Part shown: positions 1-4,765 of the stretch, piece after piece
Position numbering within the stretch: the first letter of the stretch is position 1
How the letters are laid out: the number at the start of each line of letters is the position of its first letter
Source: a bacterium
GTDB taxonomy: Bacteria; Patescibacteriota; Minisyncoccia; Phycocordibacterales; UBA10002
Direction of reading: 5' to 3'
NCBI GenBank assembly: GCA_030649775.1
Contig: JAUSFR010000084.1
Coordinates: 1-6,190 of the forward strand
Length of the DNA: 6,190 bases
The notes under the pieces: generated by a model
Seen by the model: the letters and a program-made list of their open reading frames with translations, nothing else
What the model was told of the DNA's origin: nothing
Database searches by the model: none
Translations under genes and position numbers: made by a program

Positions 1-242
1 CCGACGCCCTTTCGGGGTCGGGATCCCGACTTTACGTCGGGACCGTTTCAGCTCCACATTACTATGGAGACATTCCACTTTCATGGAATCTCTATCCTTT
101 CGGAATCGGGCGTTGCTGTTCGCACCTCACGCCTTGCGACGGACGGGTGTTACCCGCTACCATTCTCTCCGATTTGCATCGGAGCAGTGTTCGGACTTTC
201 CTCTCCGGCTTTGTGAGCCGAAGCGATTATCCGGTATACGCC
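1..242 (-). ncRNA. rnpB: RNase P RNA, 5' part (cut by window edge)
   Basis: This is the catalytic RNA of ribonuclease P, which matures the 5' ends of tRNAs. Read on the minus strand, the sequence has the conserved 5' core GAGGAAAGTCCG (192-203). It is preceded by a short P3 hairpin (206-220) and followed by the P8-like hairpin CGGGTAACACCCG (144-156), the conserved GTGCGAACAG segment near 115-124, and GAAACGG (43-49). Next come a 9-bp stem (22-44) closed by GTAA and a stem with a GAAA tetraloop (1-21), matching the P11/P12 region. The 3' half, including the 3' strand of P4, lies beyond position 1. The 5' end near 242 is inferred from the promoter spacing and the likely P1 strand GGCGTATACCGG. 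Identification rests on motif order recalled from bacterial rnpB; no covariance search was run. The small plus-strand open frame over it is a shadow. Confidence 0.93.
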
Positions 243-249
243 AAAGAGT

Positions 250-278
250 AGCATACCGAAAAAAGAAGGATTTGACAA
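250..278 (-). promoter_or_regulatory. sigma70-type promoter of rnpB
   Basis: On the minus strand, TTGTCA (273-278) is followed by exactly 17 bases and then TATGCT (250-255). This is a good housekeeping-sigma promoter. The expected start falls at about 242-243, which agrees with the first pairing strand of the RNase P RNA. The base just upstream of the -35 box is the first base of the GATAA target duplication of the insertion sequence, so any native upstream (UP) region has been displaced by about 1.4 kb. Confidence 0.75.
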
Positions 279-283
279 GATAA
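279..283. repeat. left target-site duplication GATAA
   Basis: This 5-bp direct repeat abuts the left inverted repeat of the insertion sequence. The identical GATAA at 1646-1650 abuts the right one. A repeat that starts exactly where the inverted-repeat similarity ends is the usual mark of DDE transposition. A 5-bp match alone could be chance, but its exact placement supports it. Confidence 0.75.
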
Positions 284-314
284 AGTCTTCTCCAATACAC
301 AAGTACACCCAAAT
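284..314 (+). repeat. left terminal inverted repeat of the IS
   Basis: AGTCTTCTCCAAT (284-296), four spacer bases, AAGTACACC (301-309), one mismatch and AAAT (311-314) match the reverse complement of the right end. The differences are two mismatches in the outer block, a one-base gap in the spacer and one inner mismatch. The outer boundary is set by where similarity stops and the GATAA duplication begins. Confidence 0.78.
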
Positions 315-332
315 AGCACCCCGTTCTAGCAC

Positions 333-357
333 ACAAAGGAGCCAAAGGCTCCTTTGT
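333..357 (+). other. 11-bp hairpin in the IS leader
   Basis: ACAAAGGAGCC (333-343), loop AAA, GGCTCCTTTGT (347-357) is a perfect inverted repeat between the left IS end and the transposase start. No T tract follows on either strand, so it is not a standard intrinsic terminator. It includes a Shine-Dalgarno-like AAAGGAG, but this lies about 40 bases before the start codon. A role in blocking incoming transcription or translation, as known for hairpins in some IS leaders, is possible but inferred. Confidence 0.6.
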
Positions 358-382
358 ACGGGGCAAATCGTATCATGTCCAC

Positions 383-1609
383 ATGTTGTGTATGGATATG
401 GACGACAGCCACTTAGAGAGTGTGGCACAGCTCGCCGAACTGGTAAAGTTCGGGAAATGTGTCCAGTTTAACAGTAAGGAGAAGCAGAAAACGTACGAGT
501 GGGTCGGTCGAGCCCTCGGAAAGTTCCGGTATGCCTCGGAGTCGAAGAAGCATCGGAGCATCATCAAGCAATACCTCATCGTCATGACGGGATACTCGGA
601 GGGGAACATTGACAAGTTGATCAAACGGAAAAGGAAGACAGGCAGGGTTTCCCTCATGGAGCGCACCCAGCACACGTTCCCGAAGAAGTATACGGTAGAA
701 GATATCGGACTTCTCGCGGAAACAATGGAAGCGCTTGGATACCCAAACGGCAAGGCGGCGAAGCACATGTTCCATGATATGTTCCATCGGTACACAGATA
801 GTCGGTTCAAACGCTTGGCAAACATCTCTGTTTCGCACCTGTATAACCTCAAGAGAACGAATCTCTACAAGAGCAAGACGCTCGACTACACGAAAACACG
901 TCCTACCACCGTTGCCATCGGCGTGCGACGAAAGCCCTGTCCAGACGGAAAACCAGGCTTTTTGCGGGTAGATTCGGTACATCAGGGAGATTTGGACAAG
1001 GAAAAGGGGGTCTATCACATCAATCTCGTAGATGAGGTGACACAATGGGAGATTGTCGGTTGCGTGGAAGGAATCAGTGAGCAGTTTCTCTCGCCACTGC
1101 TTGAAGCGCTCCTTGCGGAGTTTCCTTTCCGCATCGTGAACTTCCATTCCGACAATGGCAGCGAGTATATCAACAAGATCGTGGCAAAACTTCTGAACAC
1201 ACTACTCGTGTCGCAAACCAAGTCACGGTCGCGCAGGACCAATGACAACGCACTCGTGGAGGGAAAGAATGCTGCTGTGGTGCGTAAGTTCATGGGGTAC
1301 CAGCACATACCCAAAAAGCATGCGGAAACGATCAATTGCTTTTACAGGGACTTTCTGAACCCCTTCATCAACTACCACCGGCACTGCGCGTTTGCCACGG
1401 AGGAGATGGACAGACGAGGCAAGAGCAGAAAAAAGTACGACATCTACCTCACTCCATGCCAAAAACTTCTCTTTATCTTGAACGTAGAGGTCTACTTGAA
1501 ACCAGGCACGACCCGCAAAACGCTGGAAGATGAAATGTGGAGGCAGTCGCACCTCAAAGCAGCGCAGGAAATGCAGAAAGAAAAGTCGAAATTATTCAAA
1601 AAGATGTGA
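383..1609 (+). CDS. IS transposase, DDE/integrase-core (rve) family
   Basis: This 408-residue protein cuts and joins the ends of its insertion sequence. The catalytic triad is visible in the rve-type core: D197 (RVDSVHQGD), D257 (FHSDNGSEY) and E293 (NDNALVEGKN). Exactly 35 residues separate D257 and E293, the classic D-35-E spacing. The N-terminal part, residues 1-150, is basic and helical and contains likely DNA-binding helix-turn-helix segments around 55-85 and 105-155. After the core come an aromatic stretch (residues 303-336) and a charged helical tail. ATG codons at 383, 392 and 398 are all in frame and none has a clear ribosome site, so the true start could be any of them. The stop TGA at 1607-1609 lies five bases before the right inverted repeat. 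The gene is intact and may be active. It resembles IS481/IS3-type transposases; the exact family is not certain. Confidence 0.9.
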   Translation: MLCMDMDDSHLESVAQLAELVKFGKCVQFNSKEKQKTYEWVGRALGKFRYASESKKHRSIIKQYLIVMTGYSEGNIDKLIKRKRKTGRVSLMERTQHTFPKKYTVEDIGLLAETMEALGYPNGKAAKHMFHDMFHRYTDSRFKRLANISVSHLYNLKRTNLYKSKTLDYTKTRPTTVAIGVRRKPCPDGKPGFLRVDSVHQGDLDKEKGVYHINLVDEVTQWEIVGCVEGISEQFLSPLLEALLAEFPFRIVNFHSDNGSEYINKIVAKLLNTLLVSQTKSRSRRTNDNALVEGKNAAVVRKFMGYQHIPKKHAETINCFYRDFLNPFINYHRHCAFATEEMDRRGKSRKKYDIYLTPCQKLLFILNVEVYLKPGTTRKTLEDEMWRQSHLKAAQEMQKEKSKLFKKM

Positions 1610-1613
1610 TATG

Positions 1614-1645
1614 ATTTCGGTGTACTTTACCGATTGGAAAATACT
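1614..1645 (-). repeat. right terminal inverted repeat of the IS
   Basis: Read on the minus strand from 1645, this end gives AGTATTTTCCAAT, a five-base spacer, AAGTACACC, one mismatch and AAAT. This mirrors the left end at 284-314. It begins five bases after the transposase stop codon. Confidence 0.78.
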
Positions 1646-1650
1646 GATAA
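1646..1650. repeat. right target-site duplication GATAA
   Basis: This is the second copy of the 5-bp repeat at 279-283. It lies directly between the right IS end and the TAG stop codon (1651-1653) of the DUF192 gene, so the insertion did not alter that coding region. Confidence 0.75.
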
Positions 1651-2118
1651 CTATTCTACGGTGAAGACCGAACCAATCCCGATGCCGTTCCTACTCGCCG
1701 CCCCTCCGTGTAACTCAAGTACATATAAAGCCCGAGTTTTGGGAAGAAAAATCTCCGGATAGGTTTCGGGTGTCGCGTTTTCCCTAATATCCACGACAAT
1801 AAAACGATTCGCCTCTTCCGTATTGAGCCAGAGGATATCCAAGGGAAAACGCATTTCTTTCATCCACATTCCCTGAAAGTCCTGTTTCGGAAATTCAAAA
1901 AGCATTCCTTCATTTTCTTTCAACGATTCGCGTCCACTAAGACCTCGCGCCCGCTTCGCGTCCGAGGTAGCTACCGAAAGAAAGAGTTCTTACCCGTTTT
2001 CCATCCGGAATATCATACCGGGGCTCTGTACCGTACCCGTATGTTTCAATATCGCCAAAAATGCTCCAAGAAAGATGAGGAGGAACAAAATAGCGACAAT
2101 ACGAATCTTAATTCCCAT
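1651..2118 (-). pseudogene. DUF192 family protein, interrupted by in-frame TAA
   Basis: Read from the ATG at 2118, one frame runs through the whole gene (155 codons with the final stop) but is broken by TAA at 1990-1992. The first 42 codons encode an N-terminal membrane anchor or signal segment (residues 5-24, very hydrophobic). After the stop, the same frame continues for 112 codons with a near-complete DUF192 domain: SVATSDAKRARGLSGR, then GMLFEFP, MWMKEMRFPLDILWLN, PETYPEIFLPKT and YVLELHGG. The domain's first strand and its GLSGR motif lie between the TAA and the first possible restart (TTG, 1921-1923), so a restarted product would lack them. DUF192 proteins are small, usually exported or anchored, and of unknown function. 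One substitution in the TAA would restore a normal-length protein. It is either a genuine nonsense mutation or a sequence error. It has its own promoter upstream and rnpB next downstream. Confidence 0.8.
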
Positions 2119-2124
2119 CGTTAA

Positions 2125-2130
2125 AGTATA
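2125..2130 (-). promoter_or_regulatory. -10 box of the DUF192 gene, leaderless start
   Basis: TATACT on the minus strand is followed by TTAACG and then the ATG at 2118. The predicted transcript would therefore start at or beside the A of the start codon, giving a leaderless mRNA. The matching -35 region (TTTATC, 16 bases upstream) is weak and touches the T tract of the preceding terminator. No Shine-Dalgarno site is present, which fits a leaderless start. Confidence 0.5.
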
Positions 2131-2157
2131 TCTGTAAATTTGTTTAGATAAAAGCCG

Positions 2158-2187
2158 AAAAAGAAAAGCGCCGGAACCCTCCGGCGC
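2158..2187 (-). terminator. intrinsic terminator after the 62-residue gene
   Basis: On the minus strand, GCGCCGGA, loop GGGT and TCCGGCGC form a perfect 8-bp GC-rich stem (2168-2187). It is followed at once by TTTTCTTTTT (2158-2167). This is a textbook Rho-independent terminator. It lies 20 bases after the stop of the small gene and upstream of the DUF192 promoter, so it separates the two transcripts. It also argues against starting the DUF192 gene at the in-frame ATG at 2211, which would translate through the stem. Confidence 0.88.
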
Positions 2188-2207
2188 GCACCACGACCCG
2201 ACCTTAA

Positions 2208-2396
2208 TCAAAGCGGGCGTTGATTTTTCGGCTTCTCGGCTTTAGGTTCGGCCCGTTCCCGCTTTGCCTGAAGCAAATCAAGAGCGGATATGAACCCTTC
2301 CTTCTCACGCGAGGCGGAATCCCCTCGCCCGTCGCCACCCGCAGCATGCAGGTTGTCCAACCACAGTTTTCTTCCAGAACTCTTTTTCGCTCCCAT
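2208..2396 (-). CDS. 62-residue charged protein, unknown function
   Basis: I do not recognise this protein. It is short, hydrophilic and strongly charged: a basic N-terminus (MGAKKSSGRK), a Gly/Asp-rich stretch (HAAGGDGRGD), one possible amphipathic helix (EGFISALDLLQAKRERAE) and a Lys/Pro/Glu tail (PKAEKPKNQRPL). No membrane segment, signal peptide or metal motif is visible. The start at 2396 is chosen over the in-frame ATG at 2411 because the upstream one overlaps the -10 box. The start at 2396 would be about four bases into the transcript. A promoter directly upstream and a strong terminator directly downstream make this a self-contained unit, which is the main evidence that it is real. 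The overlapping plus-strand frame looks like a shadow. A small structured RNA with a chance open frame is the main alternative. Confidence 0.55.
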   Translation of the reverse strand: MGAKKSSGRKLWLDNLHAAGGDGRGDSASREKEGFISALDLLQAKRERAEPKAEKPKNQRPL

Positions 2397-2406
2397 AACC
2401 GCCGCT

Positions 2407-2415
2407 AGCATAACA
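2407..2415 (-). promoter_or_regulatory. extended -10 promoter of the 62-residue gene
   Basis: TGT-TATGCT on the minus strand is an extended -10 element (TGn joined to the hexamer). The same hexamer, TATGCT, serves the rnpB promoter. No good -35 box is present at the usual distance, as is common for extended -10 promoters. The predicted start is near 2400, only about four bases before the chosen ATG, so the transcript is almost leaderless. Confidence 0.5.
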
Positions 2416-2463
2416 CGGTCTCTTAAAATAAGTGGCTGTGGATTACTTCAGAAATGGGACCCG

Positions 2464-2508
2464 TGACGGGCACCGTCCAACACGCCGCGTGTTGGACGGT
2501 GCCCGTCA
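2464..2508. other. perfect 21-bp-stem hairpin, possible terminator
   Basis: Positions 2464-2484 are exactly inverted at 2488-2508 around a 3-base loop (CCG). The stem is GC-rich and has no mismatch. It lies 22 bases after the stop of the membrane-protein gene and upstream of the promoter of the small gene. Neither strand shows a T tract after the stem, so it is not a standard intrinsic terminator. It could still stop or stabilise the 3' end of the membrane-protein mRNA, or be the remnant of a palindromic mobile repeat. Its sequence is unlike the C/G-run palindromes elsewhere in the window. The rest of the 2413-2530 gap shows nothing else. Confidence 0.85.
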
Positions 2509-2530
2509 TACAAGAAGAGATGCATCTGAA

Positions 2531-3361
2531 TTATCTAACTCGCGGATGTAAGACCAAAAATATCCACAGGCGAAGAGGAAGAAGGACGAGCCAAAACCAC
2601 CCAATCCAAACCCATACCGGTAAACCGAGTAACATTACGTTAAAGAAGGACGAGAGCGGGGCTTCAAGATACACCCATTCGCGAGCGACGGTATTCGGGA
2701 GTTCGTGTGACAACAGCGCCAAAAGCACCGTGGAAAGGATGACGAGCGAATAGTGCCCCAAATGGCGGATATGGAAATGTAGTTTAATCAGTGCCACACC
2801 AAGCCACAAGATAACGAGAGTGGTAGTTATCGGCAGAGCCACTTCAAATCCTAACCGGAGCGCGCCGGTTACGATGACTCCTGTTACCACAAGAAACAAC
2901 ACCTGTTCAAACACGTCAAAAAATCCGTGCCATTTCGTCATCGGACGCTCACGAAACGAGAGCGGCTCGCCGAGATATCCGCCAAGAAAATATAGCAACT
3001 CCAGCACGGCAAGTCCGGCAAAGGGGTACAACACGAGCCAGACCCATAGCATTCCCGCGCCACGGTAGAGTGGGTAAAACCACAGATGGTTATTCACGCC
3101 AAACTGGTCCGCAACATACGAAATCCCCGCGAGCGCCAGATACAGAATGAGGAATAGCCACACTTTTTTATGTATAAGCCAGACTGAACTCTTATACGTA
3201 TAGTTGAGCAACCCGAACGCGAGCCAAAAGAAAAGTACGAACCCGCCGTACCAGAATGAAAACCCTTTGAGTCCCGCGAACGCGAACGCAAGCCATAAGA
3301 CGTTCGCGATGAGTATCGTGATGCGGGTATACAAGAATCGCTGTTCTCTGGTGAGTTTCAT
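2531..3361 (-). CDS. multi-pass inner-membrane protein, unknown function
   Basis: This 276-residue, strongly hydrophobic protein has about eight predicted membrane segments, at roughly residues 13-30, 36-52, 66-84, 103-127, 148-168, 174-193, 203-219 and 248-270. It is rich in Trp, Phe, Tyr and Leu. Polar loops include NHLWFYPLYRG (91-101), LSFRERPMTKWHG (134-146) and the His-rich KLHFHIRHLGH (193-203). No signal peptide cleavage site or enzyme signature is recognised. The NHLWFYP segment and the ELLYFL at 121-126 faintly recall the membrane motifs of lycopene-cyclase-type proteins, but this is too weak for a call. The start ATG follows a purine-rich GGGGAAGAAGAAA. Palindromic repeat A is directly upstream, so the likely ribosome site (GGAG) lies inside the repeat stem. 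The gene follows the M24 peptidase after 81 bases and may be partly co-transcribed with it. Confidence 0.85.
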   Translation of the reverse strand: MKLTREQRFLYTRITILIANVLWLAFAFAGLKGFSFWYGGFVLFFWLAFGLLNYTYKSSVWLIHKKVWLFLILYLALAGISYVADQFGVNNHLWFYPLYRGAGMLWVWLVLYPFAGLAVLELLYFLGGYLGEPLSFRERPMTKWHGFFDVFEQVLFLVVTGVIVTGALRLGFEVALPITTTLVILWLGVALIKLHFHIRHLGHYSLVILSTVLLALLSHELPNTVAREWVYLEAPLSSFFNVMLLGLPVWVWIGWFWLVLLPLRLWIFLVLHPRVR

Positions 3362-3372
3362 TTTCTTCTTCC

Positions 3373-3404
3373 CCTCCCCTCTTTAGAGGGGAGGTTGGGT
3401 GGGG
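3373..3404. repeat. palindromic repeat A (intergenic, before a start codon)
   Basis: CCTCCCCTCT-TT-AGAGGGGAGG (3373-3394) is a perfect 10-bp inverted repeat, followed by TTGGGTGGGG. It is one member of a family of C-run/G-run palindromes in this window. On the minus strand the stem ends 11 bases before the membrane-protein ATG and supplies the purine-rich ribosome-binding region, so folding could hide that site. Confidence 0.8.
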
Positions 3405-3441
3405 TATCCCGCTCGTACTTTCGTAAAAGTTCGGAGTATGT

Positions 3442-3447
3442 ATTATA
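3442..3447 (-). promoter_or_regulatory. possible -10 box for the membrane-protein gene
   Basis: TATAAT on the minus strand overlaps the TAA stop codon of the M24 peptidase. It would give a leader of about 75 bases carrying palindromic repeat A. No convincing -35 box is seen 16-18 bases upstream. The match may be chance in an A/T-rich stop region. Confidence 0.35.
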
Positions 3448-4765
3448 CAACAATAAGCTCCTTCGGTACCGCGCTCGTCAGATTCACATTTCCATTTTTT
3501 GTCAGGACCAGTGCATCTTCTATCCGAACTCCCCCGACATTCGGAATATACACACCCGGCTCGCAGGTGATGACCGATCCAGCAGGGAGAGCGTCTTCTC
3601 TTCCTCTGCCCCTCTTCAGAGGGGAAGTCCCTCGGGCTTCCGAGGGAAAGGGGTGGGGCGAAGGGGTGGGCGACACGTGTGGTAACTCGTGCACCTCTAT
3701 CCCAATCCCGTGCCCAGTGCTATGTGTAAAGTATGTCCCGAATCCTTTCTTTTTCAAATAGTTCCGGCAAGTTGCGTCAATCTCCGCTCCAGTCATACCC
3801 GCTTTCGCTTTTTGACACCCGAGCTCTTGCGCTTCTCGGACCGCTTCATATATTTCTTTGAGTCGAGGCGATATCTTCCCCACGGCAAACGTCCTCGTCA
3901 TATCGGACACATATCCTTTGTAACGCGCCCCAAAATCAATCGTCACCAGTTCCCCACTTTTAATTTTCTTGTCGCTGGCCTTTGCGTGAGGAAACGCGCC
4001 ATTCTTCCCCGATGCGACAATGGTCGGAAACGCAATCCCCTCCGCGCCTTCATCTATCATCAAATCTTCCAGCCGTTTTGCGATTTCTTTTTCCGTCATT
4101 CCTTCGTGTATTTCAGGAAGTAGCCGTGTAAAGGCACGGCAAGCAATCTCCGCGGCTTTTTTAAGCAGTTGTATCTCCTCTTTTTCCTTCACCACCCTAA
4201 GCGCCTGTAAGATATGTTTTCGTGAAATTAGCTCAATTGATGAGAGGGGTGTATCCCCCTTAGAAAAGGGGGCTGCCTTGGGGGGTTGTGACAACCCTCC
4301 TCCGACGTCGCATCGGAGTGCTCCCTTTGTTAAGGGAGATCCGGCGACGGGGGTTGTGTTTTCTAGAATCTGCTCCACCTCCTCCACCACACTATGCGAC
4401 GTCACGCTCCCGTCAAAAAGTATTTTGCTGACTTTATTTTCAGCGATAATTTCGGCCAGAATCTTAAGTGTCGGCTTTTTCGCCGACGAAATAAAAACCG
4501 TACACCCTTTTGTCTCCTCCTTCGACTGTGCTGTATATCGCCCATCGGTTATGAGATAGCTTCTTATTCCTCCTTTCCTAAAGGAGGTGGCCGTCGTCGG
4601 CCGGAGGATTTTTTCCTTGATGATGAGTAACACCGACGAACTCCCCGTAAATCCCGTGAGCCACCTTGTCACCGGCTGTCCGCTTCCCTCGCTGTTCCAC
4701 ACCAAAAGCGCGTCAGCTTTTTCACGGCGAAGCGCCTTTTCCACTTTTTCCAGACGGGAGGTCAT
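3443..4765 (-). CDS. M24 family metallopeptidase (Xaa-Pro aminopeptidase/dipeptidase type)
   Basis: This 440-residue cytosolic peptidase is predicted to release residues next to proline. The N-terminal creatinase-type domain spans about residues 1-135 (ADALLVWNSEG, TGFTGSSSVLL, YLITDGRYTAQS). The pita-bread catalytic domain spans about 185-440. All five dinuclear-metal ligands are present: D277 (IDFGA), D288 (SDMTR), H352 (GHGIG), E402 (CEPGVY) and E416 (RIEDA). The catalytic-site histidines H260 (FPHAK) and H359 (EVHE) are also present. The start at 4765 is preferred to the in-frame ATG at 4918 because it forms an ATGA overlap with the upstream DHH gene and matches the family N-terminus. Three palindromic repeats lie inside the gene and add in-frame segments at about residues 53-69, 140-173 and 366-392. 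Without them the length is about 363, typical for the family. The gene is probably functional because the frame and all active-site residues are kept. Confidence 0.93.
   Translation of the reverse strand: MTSRLEKVEKALRREKADALLVWNSEGSGQPVTRWLTGFTGSSSVLLIIKEKILRPTTATSFRKGGIRSYLITDGRYTAQSKEETKGCTVFISSAKKPTLKILAEIIAENKVSKILFDGSVTSHSVVEEVEQILENTTPVAGSPLTKGALRCDVGGGLSQPPKAAPFSKGDTPLSSIELISRKHILQALRVVKEKEEIQLLKKAAEIACRAFTRLLPEIHEGMTEKEIAKRLEDLMIDEGAEGIAFPTIVASGKNGAFPHAKASDKKIKSGELVTIDFGARYKGYVSDMTRTFAVGKISPRLKEIYEAVREAQELGCQKAKAGMTGAEIDATCRNYLKKKGFGTYFTHSTGHGIGIEVHELPHVSPTPSPHPFPSEARGTSPLKRGRGREDALPAGSVITCEPGVYIPNVGGVRIEDALVLTKNGNVNLTSAVPKELIVV
3609..3672. repeat. palindromic repeat B (inside the M24 gene)
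   Basis: Two stems lie in series: CCCCTCT-TC-AGAGGGG (3609-3624) and TCCCTCGG-GCTT-CCGAGGGA (3628-3647). Two near-identical tandem copies of AAGGGGTGGGGCG follow (3648-3672). It is translated in frame as a Pro/Ser/Arg-rich loop, about residues 366-392 of the peptidase. The loop falls between metal ligands H352 and E402, where family members normally go straight from the LPHVSP turn to the strand bearing the Glu. Confidence 0.82.
4255..4358. repeat. palindromic repeat C, composite of two units (inside the M24 gene)
   Basis: Unit 1 has CCCCCTT (4255-4261) paired with AAGGGGG (4266-4272) and ends in GGGGGTTGTG (4281-4290). Unit 2 has CTCCCTT-TGTT-AAGGGAG (4321-4338) and ends in the same GGGGGTTGTG (4349-4358). 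Nested pairs join them: GGGTTGT-G-ACAACCC (4283-4297), CTCCGA with TCGGAG (4300-4318) and CGTCGC with GCGACG (4306-4311 with 4344-4349). It is translated in frame as about residues 140-173, in the linker between the N-terminal and catalytic domains of the peptidase. Confidence 0.82.
4569..4602. repeat. palindromic repeat D (inside the M24 gene)
   Basis: CCTCCTTT-CCT-AAAGGAGG (4569-4587) is followed by GGCCG-TCGT-CGGCC (4589-4602). It is translated in frame and lengthens the turn between two N-terminal-domain strands of the peptidase (about residues 53-69), between VLLIIKEK and YLITDGRY, which are normally nearly adjacent. Confidence 0.78.

Larger units (their letters stand above)
284..1645 (+). 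mobile_element. complete DDE insertion sequence (1362 bp)
   Basis: A single-gene insertion sequence. It has imperfect terminal inverted repeats (284-314 and 1614-1645), one transposase gene on the plus strand, and a GATAA target duplication on both sides. Removing the element and one GATAA joins the DUF192 stop codon to TTATC and then the rnpB -35 box, giving a sensible ancestral junction. The transposase looks most like the IS481/IS3-type (rve fold) group. The ends do not begin with the TGT common in IS481 members, so the family name is tentative. The element carries no passenger genes. It is the only plus-strand coding unit in the window, opposite to every native gene. Confidence 0.85.

Noticed and set aside
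83..283. 66-codon plus-strand frame at the left end
   Set aside because: It lies over the conserved RNase P RNA core on the other strand and over its promoter, and has no protein-like features.
413..1147. 244-codon open frame on the minus strand, antisense to the transposase
   Set aside because: It lies wholly opposite a gene with an intact DDE triad and IS ends, has no promoter or ribosome site, and its protein shows no recognisable motif. It is a shadow of the transposase codons.
1990..2211. A separate 73-residue membrane gene starting at 2211
   Set aside because: The first 31 codons would run through the terminator stem and the promoter region. From the ATG at 2118 the frame is simply the N-terminal anchor of the interrupted DUF192 gene.
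3689..4630. Several long plus-strand open frames opposite the M24 peptidase
   Set aside because: The minus-strand frame holds all five metal ligands and the family domains. The plus frames translate as Ser/Arg-rich low-complexity sequence typical of antisense reading.
4762..4764. UGA read as glycine (code 25 of some CPR bacteria)
   Set aside because: The TGA here ends the DHH gene exactly at the ATGA overlap with the peptidase start, and TGA also ends the transposase just before the IS end. Standard stop use fits best.
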